Source: Terribacillus halophilus
Lineage (GTDB): Bacteria; Bacillota; Bacilli; Bacillales; Amphibacillaceae
Direction: 5' to 3'
Length of the DNA stretch: 64,000 nt
NCBI RefSeq assembly: GCF_900101385.1
Contig: NZ_FMZB01000005.1
Location: 210,057 to 274,056 of the forward strand
The notes beneath the pieces are model-generated. The model was given only the letters and a program-made list of their open reading frames with translations. It was not told the origin of the DNA and ran no database searches. Position 1 is the stretch's first letter, and every line of letters starts with the position of its first letter. Below are positions 33,964 to 43,129 of this stretch, piece by piece. The translations under genes were made by a program, and so were the position numbers.

Positions 33964-35187
33964 ATGAAGAAATTAGCAGGTGTTCTGTCTATAGGAGCAC
34001 TCGTATTGCTGGCAAGCTGCGGACCGTCTGGCGGTGGGGAAGAAGAAGTGAAGCAGGAAACGGCAGATGGCGGGGAAAAAACATCCGTCGTTTCCAGCTA
34101 CAATTTCTCTGACGAAGAATACAAAGTATTGCTGCCTTATGAGAGCGGTAAATCAAAAGGTGTCGTCAACTATGAGACTAGTGCAGCTCGCGGCGTAATC
34201 ATCAACCAGATTGCCAACCGTTTGGATATTGACGAAGTCGAAGAAGGGCTTCGCAACCATTCAAAGGATGTATTCAGTCCGGAAGATTATTACTTCCGTG
34301 AAGGACAAATGCTCGATAGTGATACGCTTTACAGCTGGATCGGACGATATGCCAAAGCCCAGGACTTGGGTAAGGCTGCAACAGCGGAAGCGAAAAAAGC
34401 GGAAAAAGCCAAAGAGCTTGGACTGAATCCGGAATTGAATGAGGAAAAAGCATCGGAAAAAGATTTCCGAGATAATCCGAAGTATCTATCCCATATCCTG
34501 GAGCAGGATTATATGGTCGAGGATGATAACGGGGACATCAAGCTGGGCGGAGTCTCCATTGCTCTTGCGATGAAATCGGAGTACCAGTTCACGACAGGCG
34601 GAAAAGGCCCATATCGCGAGGAAATTCCAGAGGATGAGATGCTTGCGCAGGCGAATGAAATGGCCAAGAAGATTGTCGAAAGAATGCGGGGAATGGACGG
34701 TTTGACTGAAGTTCCGATTCATATCGCCGTTTACCAGGAAGCTAAGAAAGAATCTGTCGTACCAGGTAACTTCGTTTCGGAGACAACAGTGGAAAAAGGC
34801 AGCAGTTCAGTCGGGGACTGGGATAAGATCGATGAAAAGAACGTTTTATTCCCTTCCGATACAGCAGCAGAAGATCACCCGGATGAAAGCCAATATATTT
34901 CCGCTTTCGAAACGAAGGTGTCAAGCTTCTTCCCGAATTACACAGGTATGATCGGAAGAGGATTCTATGAGAATGACGAGCTGAAAAAACTGACAATTGA
35001 AATCCCGATCCAGTTTGAAGGGAACGCTGAAGTGGTTGCGTTCACGCAATATGCTTACAGTCAAATCATGGACATCTTCCCGAACTACTACGACCTGGAA
35101 ATCAACATCACCTCCAATGACAAGACAGAAGCAATCATTACGAGGGAGCAAGACGCAAAAGAACCCGAAGTCTACATCCTTAATTAA
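33964..35187 (+). CDS. camS: CamS family lipoprotein (sex pheromone precursor-like)
   Basis: A 407-residue exported lipoprotein. The signal peptide ends in the lipobox LLASC with lipidated Cys19. Homologues (YerH in B. subtilis, CamS in staphylococci) are held on the outer face of the membrane; in staphylococci the signal peptide gives the cAM373-type pheromone. A Lys/Ala/Glu-rich helical stretch is at about residues 130-160. Follows ligA by 13 bases with GAGAGGAG, so it is in the pcrB-pcrA-ligA-camS operon. Confidence 0.92.
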   Translation: MKKLAGVLSIGALVLLASCGPSGGGEEEVKQETADGGEKTSVVSSYNFSDEEYKVLLPYESGKSKGVVNYETSAARGVIINQIANRLDIDEVEEGLRNHSKDVFSPEDYYFREGQMLDSDTLYSWIGRYAKAQDLGKAATAEAKKAEKAKELGLNPELNEEKASEKDFRDNPKYLSHILEQDYMVEDDNGDIKLGGVSIALAMKSEYQFTTGGKGPYREEIPEDEMLAQANEMAKKIVERMRGMDGLTEVPIHIAVYQEAKKESVVPGNFVSETTVEKGSSSVGDWDKIDEKNVLFPSDTAAEDHPDESQYISAFETKVSSFFPNYTGMIGRGFYENDELKKLTIEIPIQFEGNAEVVAFTQYAYSQIMDIFPNYYDLEINITSNDKTEAIITREQDAKEPEVYILN

Positions 35188-35303
35188 AGCAGCCATACAA
35201 AAAAAGACAGAAATTCACATTTCAAGACAAGACTAGGAAAGTATCGGCGGGAAATAGGTACAGAAGCATACTCTTTAATCCCTACTTTCCCAATATACTT
35301 AAT

Positions 35304-35343
35304 GCCGGGATGTGTTAGAATAAAAGCAGGAACACATCCTGGC
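35304..35343. repeat. 13-bp inverted repeat upstream of the HTH/TPR regulator
   Basis: GCCGGGATGTGTT (35304-35316) and AACACATCCTGGC (35331-35343) pair fully with one G-U, spacer 14 bases. No T-run follows, so it is not an obvious terminator. It lies 62 bases before the regulator start, and TAGAAT at 35316-35321 inside it could be a -10 element. A second imperfect pair, GGAAAGTA with TACTTTCC, lies at about 35237-35290. Confidence 0.6.
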
Positions 35344-35405
35344 AATGGTCTTGGGCACAAGCTCTTACGCAGAAAGAAATAAACATGTTTCGAGGTGTAG
35401 CCCAA

Positions 35406-36668
35406 ATGGAAATCGGCCCTTTAATTAAACTACATAGAATCAAGCAGAATATGACGCAAGAAGACCTGGCAGCGGGCATTGTTTCAGAATCCTATCTATC
35501 CAAAATCGAAAACCAGAAAACTGACGCCAGTCCGGAAGTCATCGCATTATTATGCGAAAGGCTCGATATTCAGCTCAATGCAGAAAACGAGGATATGATC
35601 AAGGAGAAGGCAGAAGAATGGTACGGCATGTTGTATGAAGTGCACAATGCCGACGAAAGAAGACAACGATTCGAGGAACTCCAAACACTGTTCAAAGCGA
35701 ATAATTCTGATCATGAGATGTTGTTCGAAATTCAGAAGATAAGGTTTTTTTTGGTAGAAGGCAGAGTAAAGGAAGCGAGAGAACAGATTGAGCGTTTAGA
35801 ACAAGTTCAGAACTCCTTTGATGGTTTACAATCATTTTATTGGAACAAGTTTGTTGGTAATTATTATCACATGGAACTCTCTGAATTTACTAAAGCGCTT
35901 AGATTTTACAAAGAAGCTGAGTCTACCATGGATAAATTAGATCTTCTAGATGATGAGAAGGCAGATCTCTTATATGTAATAAGTATTTTACACAGTAAGT
36001 TGGTTAATGATCTGAGTGCTTTAGAATACGCGAACAAGGCATTATCTATTTTTAGGAATAGTTATAAGTTTGTCCGTTGTGCTCAATGTCATATCATCTT
36101 AGGTATAGCGTACAGAAGATTGCACATGCTTGAGGAGGCAATCAAGCAATATAACCTTGCAAAACATCTAGGTGAAATTACTGACAATAACGATGTAATT
36201 CAACTAACAAATCATAACTTGGGTTACTTGCATTCCCGGGCAGGTAATTCTATTGAAGCAATTGCATTCTATAAGTCTGCTTTTAATCTTAGGAATGTGC
36301 CATTAAACTACAAATTAACCACCGTAACTTCTCTAATACGTGAGTATATCCTTTTAAAGGAGTACGCTGAAGCGCAAAACTATATAGTTCAAGCTGAACA
36401 GATCATGAATGAGAACTTAATAGGAAGTAAATTGGTTAAATTGGAGATAAAAGTTTTTAAAACGATTTTAAACCAAGATTACGTTCAATACGAAGATTTA
36501 GTTACAAATCACTTGATTCCTTTTTTGCTGGAGCAAGAAGATAAAGTGTATACAATAATTTATTCTAATATGATTGCAGCACATTATGAGGATATAAAGA
36601 AGTACAAAAATGCTGCTTATTACTATAAATTAGCAAGTAAGTCTTATGAAGACTTACTCAAAATATAA
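35406..36668 (+). CDS. HTH/TPR quorum-sensing regulator (RRNPP family, NprR-like)
   Basis: A 420-residue cytoplasmic regulator, close to the length of NprR. The HTH_3 domain covers residues 6-58 (HRIKQNMTQEDLAAGIVSES, then YLSKIENQKTDASPEV). The remainder is all-helical with repeated TPR-like units such as YHMELSEFTKALRFYKEAES, HIILGIAYRRLHMLEEAIKQ and NHNLGYLHSRAGNSIEAIAF. RRNPP proteins bind a re-imported peptide in this TPR part. The propeptide gene follows after 11 bases. ATG 35406 has GAGGTG nine bases upstream. The 3' two thirds are AT-rich compared with camS and gat genes. Confidence 0.87.
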   Translation: MEIGPLIKLHRIKQNMTQEDLAAGIVSESYLSKIENQKTDASPEVIALLCERLDIQLNAENEDMIKEKAEEWYGMLYEVHNADERRQRFEELQTLFKANNSDHEMLFEIQKIRFFLVEGRVKEAREQIERLEQVQNSFDGLQSFYWNKFVGNYYHMELSEFTKALRFYKEAESTMDKLDLLDDEKADLLYVISILHSKLVNDLSALEYANKALSIFRNSYKFVRCAQCHIILGIAYRRLHMLEEAIKQYNLAKHLGEITDNNDVIQLTNHNLGYLHSRAGNSIEAIAFYKSAFNLRNVPLNYKLTTVTSLIREYILLKEYAEAQNYIVQAEQIMNENLIGSKLVKLEIKVFKTILNQDYVQYEDLVTNHLIPFLLEQEDKVYTIIYSNMIAAHYEDIKKYKNAAYYYKLASKSYEDLLKI

Positions 36669-36679
36669 GGAGGATAAAA

Positions 36680-36811
36680 ATGAAAAAAGTTATAATTGCT
36701 ATTGCTGCTGTTGTTACACTTGGTGCGGGGCTTCTGTTGTCCTCTTCTAATGAGATTAATACAGCTGATAACCAACCAAGTGCATATACAATCATAAACC
36801 TACCTTTCTAA
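36680..36811 (+). CDS. Secreted signalling propeptide, 43 residues, ending NLPF (PapR/NprX-like)
   Basis: The small gene starts at ATG 36680 with a perfect AAGGAGG (36667-36673) overlapping the regulator's stop. The product has a Lys-Lys start, a hydrophobic segment (VIIAIAAVVTLGAGLLL), SSSNE, a polar linker and the C-terminus SAYTIINLPF. This is the layout of propeptides of RRNPP systems, which are exported, trimmed and re-imported by Opp. The NLPF end recalls the LPFEF/LPFEH end of PapR from the Bacillus cereus group. It is immediately followed by a terminator. The mature peptide boundaries are inference. Confidence 0.8.
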   Translation: MKKVIIAIAAVVTLGAGLLLSSSNEINTADNQPSAYTIINLPF

Positions 36812-36836
36812 AATGTAGCTGCTGCTACATTTTTTC
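36812..36836 (+). terminator. Terminator of the regulator/propeptide cassette
   Basis: AATGTAGC, loop TGCT, GCTACATT, then TTTTC; it starts right at the propeptide stop codon. Confidence 0.85.
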
Positions 36837-36914
36837 TTTTTCCAAGAAGGAGATTCCATTCTTTCGCCGAATATATACACCATGTACTATTTCCCTTAAG
36901 TAAGACCCTCAATC

Positions 36915-36950
36915 GCCGGCTTTATCTTCAGATAAGGCGGGCTTTTTCTT
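36915..36950 (+). terminator. Second terminator upstream of gatC
   Basis: GCCGGCTTTATC and GATAAGGCGGGC (one mismatch, one G-U) with loop TTCA, then TTTTTCTTTTT. It further insulates gatCAB from the quorum-sensing cassette. Confidence 0.75.
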
Positions 36951-36974
36951 TTTATCGTGCTTGGCTTTGTTTGG

Positions 36975-37002
36975 CGGTCAAAAGGTGCTAAAATAGTTAT
37001 AT
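36975..37002 (+). promoter_or_regulatory. Possible SigA promoter of gatCAB
   Basis: TTGTTT, about 16 bases, TAAAAT, about 90 bases before gatC. It is the only reasonable promoter-like pair seen between the terminator and the operon. Confidence 0.4.
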
Positions 37003-37085
37003 GTTATAGTCTGGTTGCTTTACGGCAGCTCCTTTTGCTATGATCATTTTTATATACATGTAAGGTGAATTCCGGAGGTGACAGT

Positions 37086-37376
37086 ATGTCAGAGATTACG
37101 AAAGAACAGGTGTTGCATGTAGCGCATTTGGCGCGTCTTGCGATCACTGATGAAGAAGCGGAAAAGATGACGAAGGAACTTGATGCGATTATTGGGTATG
37201 CCGAGCTTTTGAATGAGCTTGATACGGATAATGTTGAGCCTACGACACACGTGCTTGATTTGAAGAATGTAATGCGTGAGGATGAACCGCGTAAGTGGAT
37301 CGACCGGGAGGATGCATTGAAAAATGCACCGGATCAGAAAAATGGCCAGTTCCGTGTGCCGTCGATTTTGGACTGA
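37086..37376 (+). CDS. gatC: Aspartyl/glutamyl-tRNA amidotransferase subunit C
   Basis: A 96-residue small subunit that stabilises GatA-GatB in the amidotransferase, which turns Glu-tRNA(Gln) into Gln-tRNA(Gln). The conserved start [20 protein letters not shown] and [20 protein letters not shown] are visible. ATG 37086 follows GGAGGTG. gatA begins 11 bases after the stop. Confidence 0.95.
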   Translation: MSEITKEQVLHVAHLARLAITDEEAEKMTKELDAIIGYAELLNELDTDNVEPTTHVLDLKNVMREDEPRKWIDREDALKNAPDQKNGQFRVPSILD

Positions 37377-37387
37377 GGAGGAAGATT

Positions 37388-38854
37388 ATGTCTTTGTTTG
37401 ATTATACATTGAAAGAACTGCAGGAAAAGCTACATAACAAAGAGATCACGGTAACGGATCTTGTGGATGCTTCCTATGCACGTATCAAGGAAGTGGACGA
37501 TGAAGTGAAAGCTTTCTTGACGCTTGATGAAGAAAATGCACGTGCAGCTGCAAAAGAATTGGACGAGCAGGGCGGCGACAACCCGCTATTCGGTATTCCT
37601 ATCGGTATCAAGGATAATATCGTAACAAAAGGTCTTCGTACAACTTGTGCGAGTAAGTTCCTAGATAACTTCACAGACCCGCTTTACGATGCAACAGTTG
37701 TATCCAAGCTGAAGGATAAGAAAACTGTCACAATCGGTAAATTGAATATGGATGAATTTGCGATGGGTTCTTCTAATGAGAACTCCGCTTACTTCACGAC
37801 ACGCAACCCTTGGAACACAGATTATGTTCCAGGCGGATCCAGTGGTGCGTCTGCAGCTGCTGTAGCTGCAGGGGAAGTCTTTTTCTCCTTGGGTTCCGAT
37901 ACAGGTGGTTCCATTCGTGAACCAGCAGCATTCTGCGGCGTTGTCGGATTGAAGCCTACATACGGTCTTGTTTCCCGTTTTGGTCTTGTTGCATTTGCAT
38001 CTTCCCTTGACCAAATTGGTCCGATGACTCGTACGGTGGAAGATAACGCGCACTTGCTGCAAGCAATTGTAGGTCATGATGAAATGGATTCTACAAGTGC
38101 AGACGTGGAAATCCCGAACTACACAGAAGCTTTGAAACAAGATGTCAAAGGTTTGCGCATTGCCGTACCTTCCGAGTATCTTGGCGAAGGTGTTTCTGAT
38201 GAAGTGCGTGAATCCATCAAAGCTGCATTGAAAGTATATGAAGATCTTGGCGCAACTTGGGAAGAAGTTTCCCTGCCGCATTCCCGTTATGCAGTAGCAG
38301 CTTACTACTTGCTATCTTCTTCGGAAGCATCTGCTAACTTAGCGCGTTTTGACGGCGTCCGTTATGGTGTTCGCTCTACGCAAGCGGAAAACATGATCGA
38401 TGTATTCAAATATTCCCGCCGCGATGGTTTCGGCGAAGAAGTAAAACGCCGCATCATGCTTGGTACATTCGCGCTTAGCTCCGGCTATTATGATGCTTAC
38501 TACAAAAAAGCTCAAAAAGCACGTACACTTATCAAAAACGACTTTGACAAAGTATTCGAAGACTATGATGTCATCGTTGGACCGACAACTCCGACTCCAG
38601 CTTTCAAAGTTGGCGAAAAAGTTGAGGATCCATTGACAATGTACGCAACTGATATCCTGACGATCCCTGTAAACCTTGCAGGCGTACCAGGAATCTCCCT
38701 GCCTTGCGGATTCTCAAGTGAAGGTCTTCCGATCGGTTTGCAGATCATCGGAAAGCACTTTGATGAGGCGACGATCTACCGCGCTGCTCATGCATTCGAG
38801 CAAGCGACAGATCACCACAAACAGAAACCGGCATTGGGAGGCGTAAAAGGATGA
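37388..38854 (+). CDS. gatA: Glutamyl-tRNA(Gln) amidotransferase subunit A
   Basis: The 488-residue amidase subunit that frees ammonia from glutamine. The Ser-Ser-Lys triad is visible: Lys in [10 protein letters not shown] (near residue 79), Ser in [14 protein letters not shown] (near 154) and Ser in [16 protein letters not shown] (near 178). ATG 37388 is preceded by GAGGAGG. Overlaps gatB by four bases. Confidence 0.97.
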   Translation: MSLFDYTLKELQEKLHNKEITVTDLVDASYARIKEVDDEVKAFLTLDEENARAAAKELDEQGGDNPLFGIPIGIKDNIVTKGLRTTCASKFLDNFTDPLYDATVVSKLKDKKTVTIGKLNMDEFAMGSSNENSAYFTTRNPWNTDYVPGGSSGASAAAVAAGEVFFSLGSDTGGSIREPAAFCGVVGLKPTYGLVSRFGLVAFASSLDQIGPMTRTVEDNAHLLQAIVGHDEMDSTSADVEIPNYTEALKQDVKGLRIAVPSEYLGEGVSDEVRESIKAALKVYEDLGATWEEVSLPHSRYAVAAYYLLSSSEASANLARFDGVRYGVRSTQAENMIDVFKYSRRDGFGEEVKRRIMLGTFALSSGYYDAYYKKAQKARTLIKNDFDKVFEDYDVIVGPTTPTPAFKVGEKVEDPLTMYATDILTIPVNLAGVPGISLPCGFSSEGLPIGLQIIGKHFDEATIYRAAHAFEQATDHHKQKPALGGVKG

Positions 38855-40281
38855 ATTTTGAAACTATCATCGGACTCGAAGTACACGTGGAGCTGAAAAC
38901 GAAATCCAAGATTTTTAGCCCGAGCCCAAATGCATTCGGTGCCGCACCAAATGAAAACACCAACCCAATCGACCTTGGGTACCCAGGTGTGCTTCCTGTT
39001 CTGAATAAAGAAGCAGTGAACTTTGCAATGAAAGCTGCGATGGCGCTTAACTGTGAAATCGCAACGCATACAAAATTCGACCGGAAGAACTACTTCTATC
39101 CGGATAACCCGAAAGCTTACCAGATCTCCCAATTCGATCAGCCGATCGGTGAGAATGGCTGGATTGAAATTGAAGTGGACGGTTATACAAAGAAAATCGG
39201 TATCACACGTATCCATATGGAAGAGGATGCTGGTAAATTGTCTCACACAGGCGACGGCTACTCCCTTGTCGACTACAACCGTCAAGGAACACCATTGATC
39301 GAAATCGTGTCTGAGCCAGATCTTCGTACACCGGCAGAAGCTTATGCTTACCTGGAGAAGCTACGTAACATCATCCAGTACACCGGTGTATCTGATGTGA
39401 AGATGGAAGAAGGCTCCCTGCGCTGTGACGCCAACATTTCCCTTCGTCCAATCGGACAAGAGAAATTTGGTACAAAAGCTGAGCTGAAGAACTTGAACAG
39501 CTTTGCCTTCGTTCAAAAAGGCTTGGAATTCGAAGAAAAACGCCAGCAGAAGGTCTTGCTTGCCGGAGGAGAGATTCTGCAAGAAACACGTCGTTATGAT
39601 GAGTCTACCAAAGAGACAATCCTAATGCGTGTCAAAGAGGGATCTGACGATTACCGTTACTTCCCAGAGCCGGATCTTGTACCACTATACATCGACGATG
39701 CTTGGAAAGAACGCATCCGCGCATCAATCCCTGAGCTTCCGGATGCTCGTAAAGCACGCTACGTGAACGAGCTTGGCTTGCCGGCATACGACGCAATGGT
39801 GTTGACACTAAGCGTGGAAATGTCCGATTTCTTCGAGGCAACTTTGAAAGCTGGTGCGGATGCCAAAGCAGCTTCCAACTGGCTGATGGGTGAGGTTTCT
39901 GCTTACTTGAACAAGCAGCAGAAAGATCTTGCTGATATCGCTTTGACACCTGAGGGACTGGCGAAAATGATCACATTGATCGAAGACGGCACACTTTCCT
40001 CCAAGATGGCGAAGAAAGTATTCGCTGAGCTTGTCGAGAACGGTGGCGATCCGGAGCAAATCGTCAAAGATAAAGGCCTTGTCCAAATCTCCGATGAAGG
40101 CCAGCTGACTGAAATTATCTCGAGCATCCTTGATCAGAATGAACAATCTGTCGTGGACTTTAAGAACGGGAAAGACCGTGCACTCGGCTTCCTGGTCGGC
40201 CAAGTCATGAAACAGACGAAAGGTCAAGCCAACCCGCCGATGGTCAACAAAATCCTGATTGCGGAAATGAATAAACGGTAA
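38851..40281 (+). CDS. gatB: Aspartyl/glutamyl-tRNA amidotransferase subunit B
   Basis: The 476-residue kinase/tRNA-binding subunit that activates the misacylated glutamate with ATP. Begins [20 protein letters not shown]; the cradle domain has HMEEDAGKL, and the C-terminal GatB/YqeY tail (about 330-476) includes [12 protein letters not shown] and [17 protein letters not shown]. It completes gatCAB and is followed by a small terminator. Confidence 0.97.
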   Translation: MNFETIIGLEVHVELKTKSKIFSPSPNAFGAAPNENTNPIDLGYPGVLPVLNKEAVNFAMKAAMALNCEIATHTKFDRKNYFYPDNPKAYQISQFDQPIGENGWIEIEVDGYTKKIGITRIHMEEDAGKLSHTGDGYSLVDYNRQGTPLIEIVSEPDLRTPAEAYAYLEKLRNIIQYTGVSDVKMEEGSLRCDANISLRPIGQEKFGTKAELKNLNSFAFVQKGLEFEEKRQQKVLLAGGEILQETRRYDESTKETILMRVKEGSDDYRYFPEPDLVPLYIDDAWKERIRASIPELPDARKARYVNELGLPAYDAMVLTLSVEMSDFFEATLKAGADAKAASNWLMGEVSAYLNKQQKDLADIALTPEGLAKMITLIEDGTLSSKMAKKVFAELVENGGDPEQIVKDKGLVQISDEGQLTEIISSILDQNEQSVVDFKNGKDRALGFLVGQVMKQTKGQANPPMVNKILIAEMNKR

Positions 40282-40292
40282 CTGCAAAAGTT

Positions 40293-40317
40293 CCTGCCTG
40301 ATGGCAGGTTCTTTTTT
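40293..40317 (+). terminator. Terminator after gatCAB
   Basis: CCTGCC, loop TGAT, GGCAGG, then TTC and TTTTTT. Confidence 0.7.
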
Positions 40318-40392
40318 ATACATTGAAGTTTTTGATACCGCCTCCTAATTGATGATATGTTTGGTAGACTATTAAAAAAGGGGGACGGGCAA

Positions 40393-40710
40393 ATGGAAAT
40401 TCAGGCATTCCAGGAATGGGTGAAGGACTATTATGAAAAGAGAGGCTGGTCACAGCTGGATAGTTTTATTCGGATTGGCTTTCTTGCTGAAGAGACAGGA
40501 GAGGTAGCACGTGCCATACGAGCGATGGAAATTGGCAGGAATCGGCCGGATGAGACAGAGGTTTCTTACGCGGAGAAGAAGCAGGAATTGACAGAGGAAC
40601 TTGGCGATGTACTCGGTAATATCATTGTTTTGGCTAACACCTATGATATTGCATTGGAGGATGTATTCCATGCACATCAACAGAAATTAGAGAAGAGATA
40701 TGAAGCATAA
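40393..40710 (+). CDS. MazG-like nucleotide pyrophosphohydrolase
   Basis: A 105-residue all-alpha NTP pyrophosphohydrolase. The metal-binding pattern E-E-x-x-E then E-x-x-D is visible in GFLAEETGEVARAI (about residues 34-47) and ELTEELGDVLGNIIVLAN (about 71-88). Such proteins hydrolyse canonical or damaged dNTPs to monophosphates. ATG 40393 is preceded by GGGGGACGGG. Single gene. Confidence 0.85.
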   Translation: MEIQAFQEWVKDYYEKRGWSQLDSFIRIGFLAEETGEVARAIRAMEIGRNRPDETEVSYAEKKQELTEELGDVLGNIIVLANTYDIALEDVFHAHQQKLEKRYEA

Positions 40711-40766
40711 CGATAATCTGCCTAATCGTCATTTAAGGAAAGACGGCTTACTTAGAAATAAGGGAT

Positions 40767-40985
40767 ATGAGAATGAAGAATAAACTATTGCAGTGGTGGA
40801 TTAGCATTCCGAGATATATTCGTGTTGGCTCCTTAGGTTTGCTTACTATATTCCTTCTTACCGCTGCTTTTATAAAAGGGTTGCAGGTTTTATTACATAC
40901 AAGTGAGCTAGATTACAAACAAGTAATCATCGGTTTGATTTTTGCAATTGCTCTCACAGCTGGTTTCCGATTGAAAAAGAAGTAA
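40767..40985 (+). CDS. Small membrane protein, unknown
   Basis: A 72-residue protein with two predicted helices (about residues 20-40 and 52-68), a basic N-terminus (MRMKNKLLQWW) and a Lys-rich end. I do not recognise the family. AAGGGAT lies just before ATG 40767; ATG 40773 is an alternative. Confidence 0.5.
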   Translation: MRMKNKLLQWWISIPRYIRVGSLGLLTIFLLTAAFIKGLQVLLHTSELDYKQVIIGLIFAIALTAGFRLKKK

Positions 40986-41086
40986 GGGTATAAAACCAAT
41001 TCAGTCAAATTAGCAGATGATTGCTAGTTACTGCGGAGAAGAAAGACAGTCCAAATATTGGCGGCGTTCAGAAAAGAGGTGAAATT

Positions 41087-41905
41087 ATGCCATACTGCAG
41101 AATTGGAGACACAGAAATCTATTATGAAGAAGCGGGAGAAGGAACACCTATCATCATGATCCACGGCTATTCACCTGATCATCGCTTGATGAGCGGCTGT
41201 ATGGAACCTATTTTCAAAAATAAAAAAGGGTGGCGCCGGATTTATCTGGATTTGCCGGGAATGGGAAAGACGAAACACTATCAACAGATAAGCAGTTCGG
41301 ATGAGATGTTGGAAATGGTAGCTAACTTCATCCATACCATCATACCGCATCAAGTATATGCCGTTGCAGGCGAATCATATGGGGGCTATTTGACAAGAGG
41401 GCTGCTGGAACGGGAGCCTGAGAAAATACTCGGAGCTGCGTTAATTTGTCCGGTCATTAAACCAAACTTTAGCGAGAGGGACGTGGAGGAGCACATTGTG
41501 CGGCAGGAAGATAATGAACTCAAAGCCCGTCTTACTGCCGAGGAATGGGATGACTTCCGCTCAAATAACGTGATCCTCAACTCTTATACATGGGAACGAT
41601 ATAACAAGGAAATAGTGGGCGGCTGTGCAGTTAGTGATGCGGAGTTTCTGGATAAAGTAAAGCAGCGATACGCATTTTCATTCGATATAGACAAGTCTAT
41701 TTTCCGTTCCCCTGCTGTTTTCCTGATGGGTAGACAAGATGATGTGGTTGGATATAAAGATGCATTGGACATCATGGAGTTATTCCCTGAAGGCTCCTTT
41801 GCTGTTCTTGATACAGCCGGACATAATTTACAGATTGAACAGCCGGCAATCTTTCAAGCTTCCATTACTGATTGGTTGAATCGAATGGAACACCAAGGGA
41901 AGTAA
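41087..41905 (+). CDS. Alpha/beta hydrolase
   Basis: A 272-residue cytoplasmic hydrolase of the alpha/beta fold. Oxyanion-hole HGYSPDHR near residue 26, nucleophile elbow GESYGG with Ser97, and the catalytic His in TAGHNLQIEQP near 245. The Asp is probably in GRQDDVVGY. The substrate is unknown. ATG 41087 has AGAGGTGA upstream; there is no good site before the earlier in-frame starts. It lies between mazG-like and dagK genes. Confidence 0.85.
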   Translation: MPYCRIGDTEIYYEEAGEGTPIIMIHGYSPDHRLMSGCMEPIFKNKKGWRRIYLDLPGMGKTKHYQQISSSDEMLEMVANFIHTIIPHQVYAVAGESYGGYLTRGLLEREPEKILGAALICPVIKPNFSERDVEEHIVRQEDNELKARLTAEEWDDFRSNNVILNSYTWERYNKEIVGGCAVSDAEFLDKVKQRYAFSFDIDKSIFRSPAVFLMGRQDDVVGYKDALDIMELFPEGSFAVLDTAGHNLQIEQPAIFQASITDWLNRMEHQGK

Positions 41906-42102
41906 AGCATGAGCAGCAGTCTTTTGGGGCTTGGCAAAAAGAACAGGGAATTTCCTGAATCCGGATTAAAACAGGCTTGATTTTCCTATACTGATAGGAG
42001 ATAAGCTTCCTGGAGCGGGCAAAGACCTTTTCAAAATAGGAAAAAAAAGCTATGATAAGACTTGGACAATGTGAACGTAAGGTTTGGTAGGAGGCAATAC
42101 AG

Positions 42103-43020
42103 ATGAAACGCGCACGGATCATTTATAATCCCACTTCAGGTAAAGAAGCGTTCAGGCGGGAACTCCCGGATGTATTAGAAATCTTTGAAAAGGCAGGCTA
42201 TGAAACTTCGGCGCATGCGACCACATGTGAAGGAGATGCAACGGCAGCGGCACGCTTGGCGGTAGAGCGGGGCTATGATCTAGTCGTTGCATGCGGCGGG
42301 GATGGTACTGTCAACGAAGTCGTCTCAGGATTGGCTGAACAGCCAAACCGGCCGAAGCTCGGCATCATTCCGGTCGGTACGACGAATGATTTGGCTCGTG
42401 CACTATTCATTCCGCGCAATATCAAGCGTGCAGCGGAGATTATCGTAGAAGGCAGGACGCGCAAGCTCGATATCGGGAAGGTCAATGACCATTACTTCAT
42501 GAATATCGCTGGCGGCGGGAAGCTGACGGAGCTTACATATGATGTACCAAGCAAAACGAAGACGATGCTCGGTCAGATGGCTTATTATTTGAAAGGCATC
42601 GAAATGCTGCCATCGCTTCGTCCTATCAAGGTCGAGATCGAGTATGACGGCAAATGGTTCGAGGATGAGATCATGTTATTCCTCGTATCCAACACGAACT
42701 CTGTCGGCGGTTTCGAAAAGCTGGCACCAGATGCACTTGTTAATGACGGCTTGTTTGATTTAGTCATCTTAAGAAAAACCAATATAGCGGAATTCATCCG
42801 CATCGCATCCTTGGCAATTCGAGGAGCACACTTGGACCATGATCTTATCTTCTATACAAGAGCGAATCGGATCAAGGTAAAGCCTGCTGATAAAATGCAG
42901 CTGAACATAGACGGTGAATACGGCGGACTGCTACCAGGCGAATTCGTCAATCTGCATCAGCATATTGAATACTATGTCACAGAGGAATTCATCCAGAAAC
43001 AAGATAGCTTAGTTGACTAA
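42103..43020 (+). CDS. dagK: Diacylglycerol kinase (DagK)
   Basis: A 305-residue soluble lipid kinase that phosphorylates diacylglycerol released during lipoteichoic acid synthesis, returning it to phospholipid synthesis. Motifs: IYNPTSGKEAFRREL (residues 6-20), VVACGGDGTVNEVVSGL (about 61-77) and LGIIPVGTTNDLARAL (about 86-101). GGAGG precedes ATG 42103. Position just before rlmD is the same as yerQ in B. subtilis. Confidence 0.93.
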   Translation: MKRARIIYNPTSGKEAFRRELPDVLEIFEKAGYETSAHATTCEGDATAAARLAVERGYDLVVACGGDGTVNEVVSGLAEQPNRPKLGIIPVGTTNDLARALFIPRNIKRAAEIIVEGRTRKLDIGKVNDHYFMNIAGGGKLTELTYDVPSKTKTMLGQMAYYLKGIEMLPSLRPIKVEIEYDGKWFEDEIMLFLVSNTNSVGGFEKLAPDALVNDGLFDLVILRKTNIAEFIRIASLAIRGAHLDHDLIFYTRANRIKVKPADKMQLNIDGEYGGLLPGEFVNLHQHIEYYVTEEFIQKQDSLVD

Positions 43021-43039
43021 GCTGTCTTGTTTCTTTTTT
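43000..43039 (+). terminator. Terminator overlapping the end of dagK
   Basis: CAAGATAGCTTAGT and ACTAAGCTGTCTTG form a long stem (one G-U) that includes the dagK stop codon, then TTTCTTTTTT. Confidence 0.85.
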
Positions 43040-43129
43040 CGACATATTTCCCGGGCAATAGACCCGGATTTCTGATTTCCGCCACAATGTGTTACAATCT
43101 TGAAAGCAAAAACAAAAAGGACGATGAAA

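Noticed and set aside
35406..36668. Phage arbitrium receptor (AimR-type) interpretation
   Set aside because: No phage genes are nearby and the propeptide end differs from arbitrium peptides; NprR/PlcR-type layout fits better.
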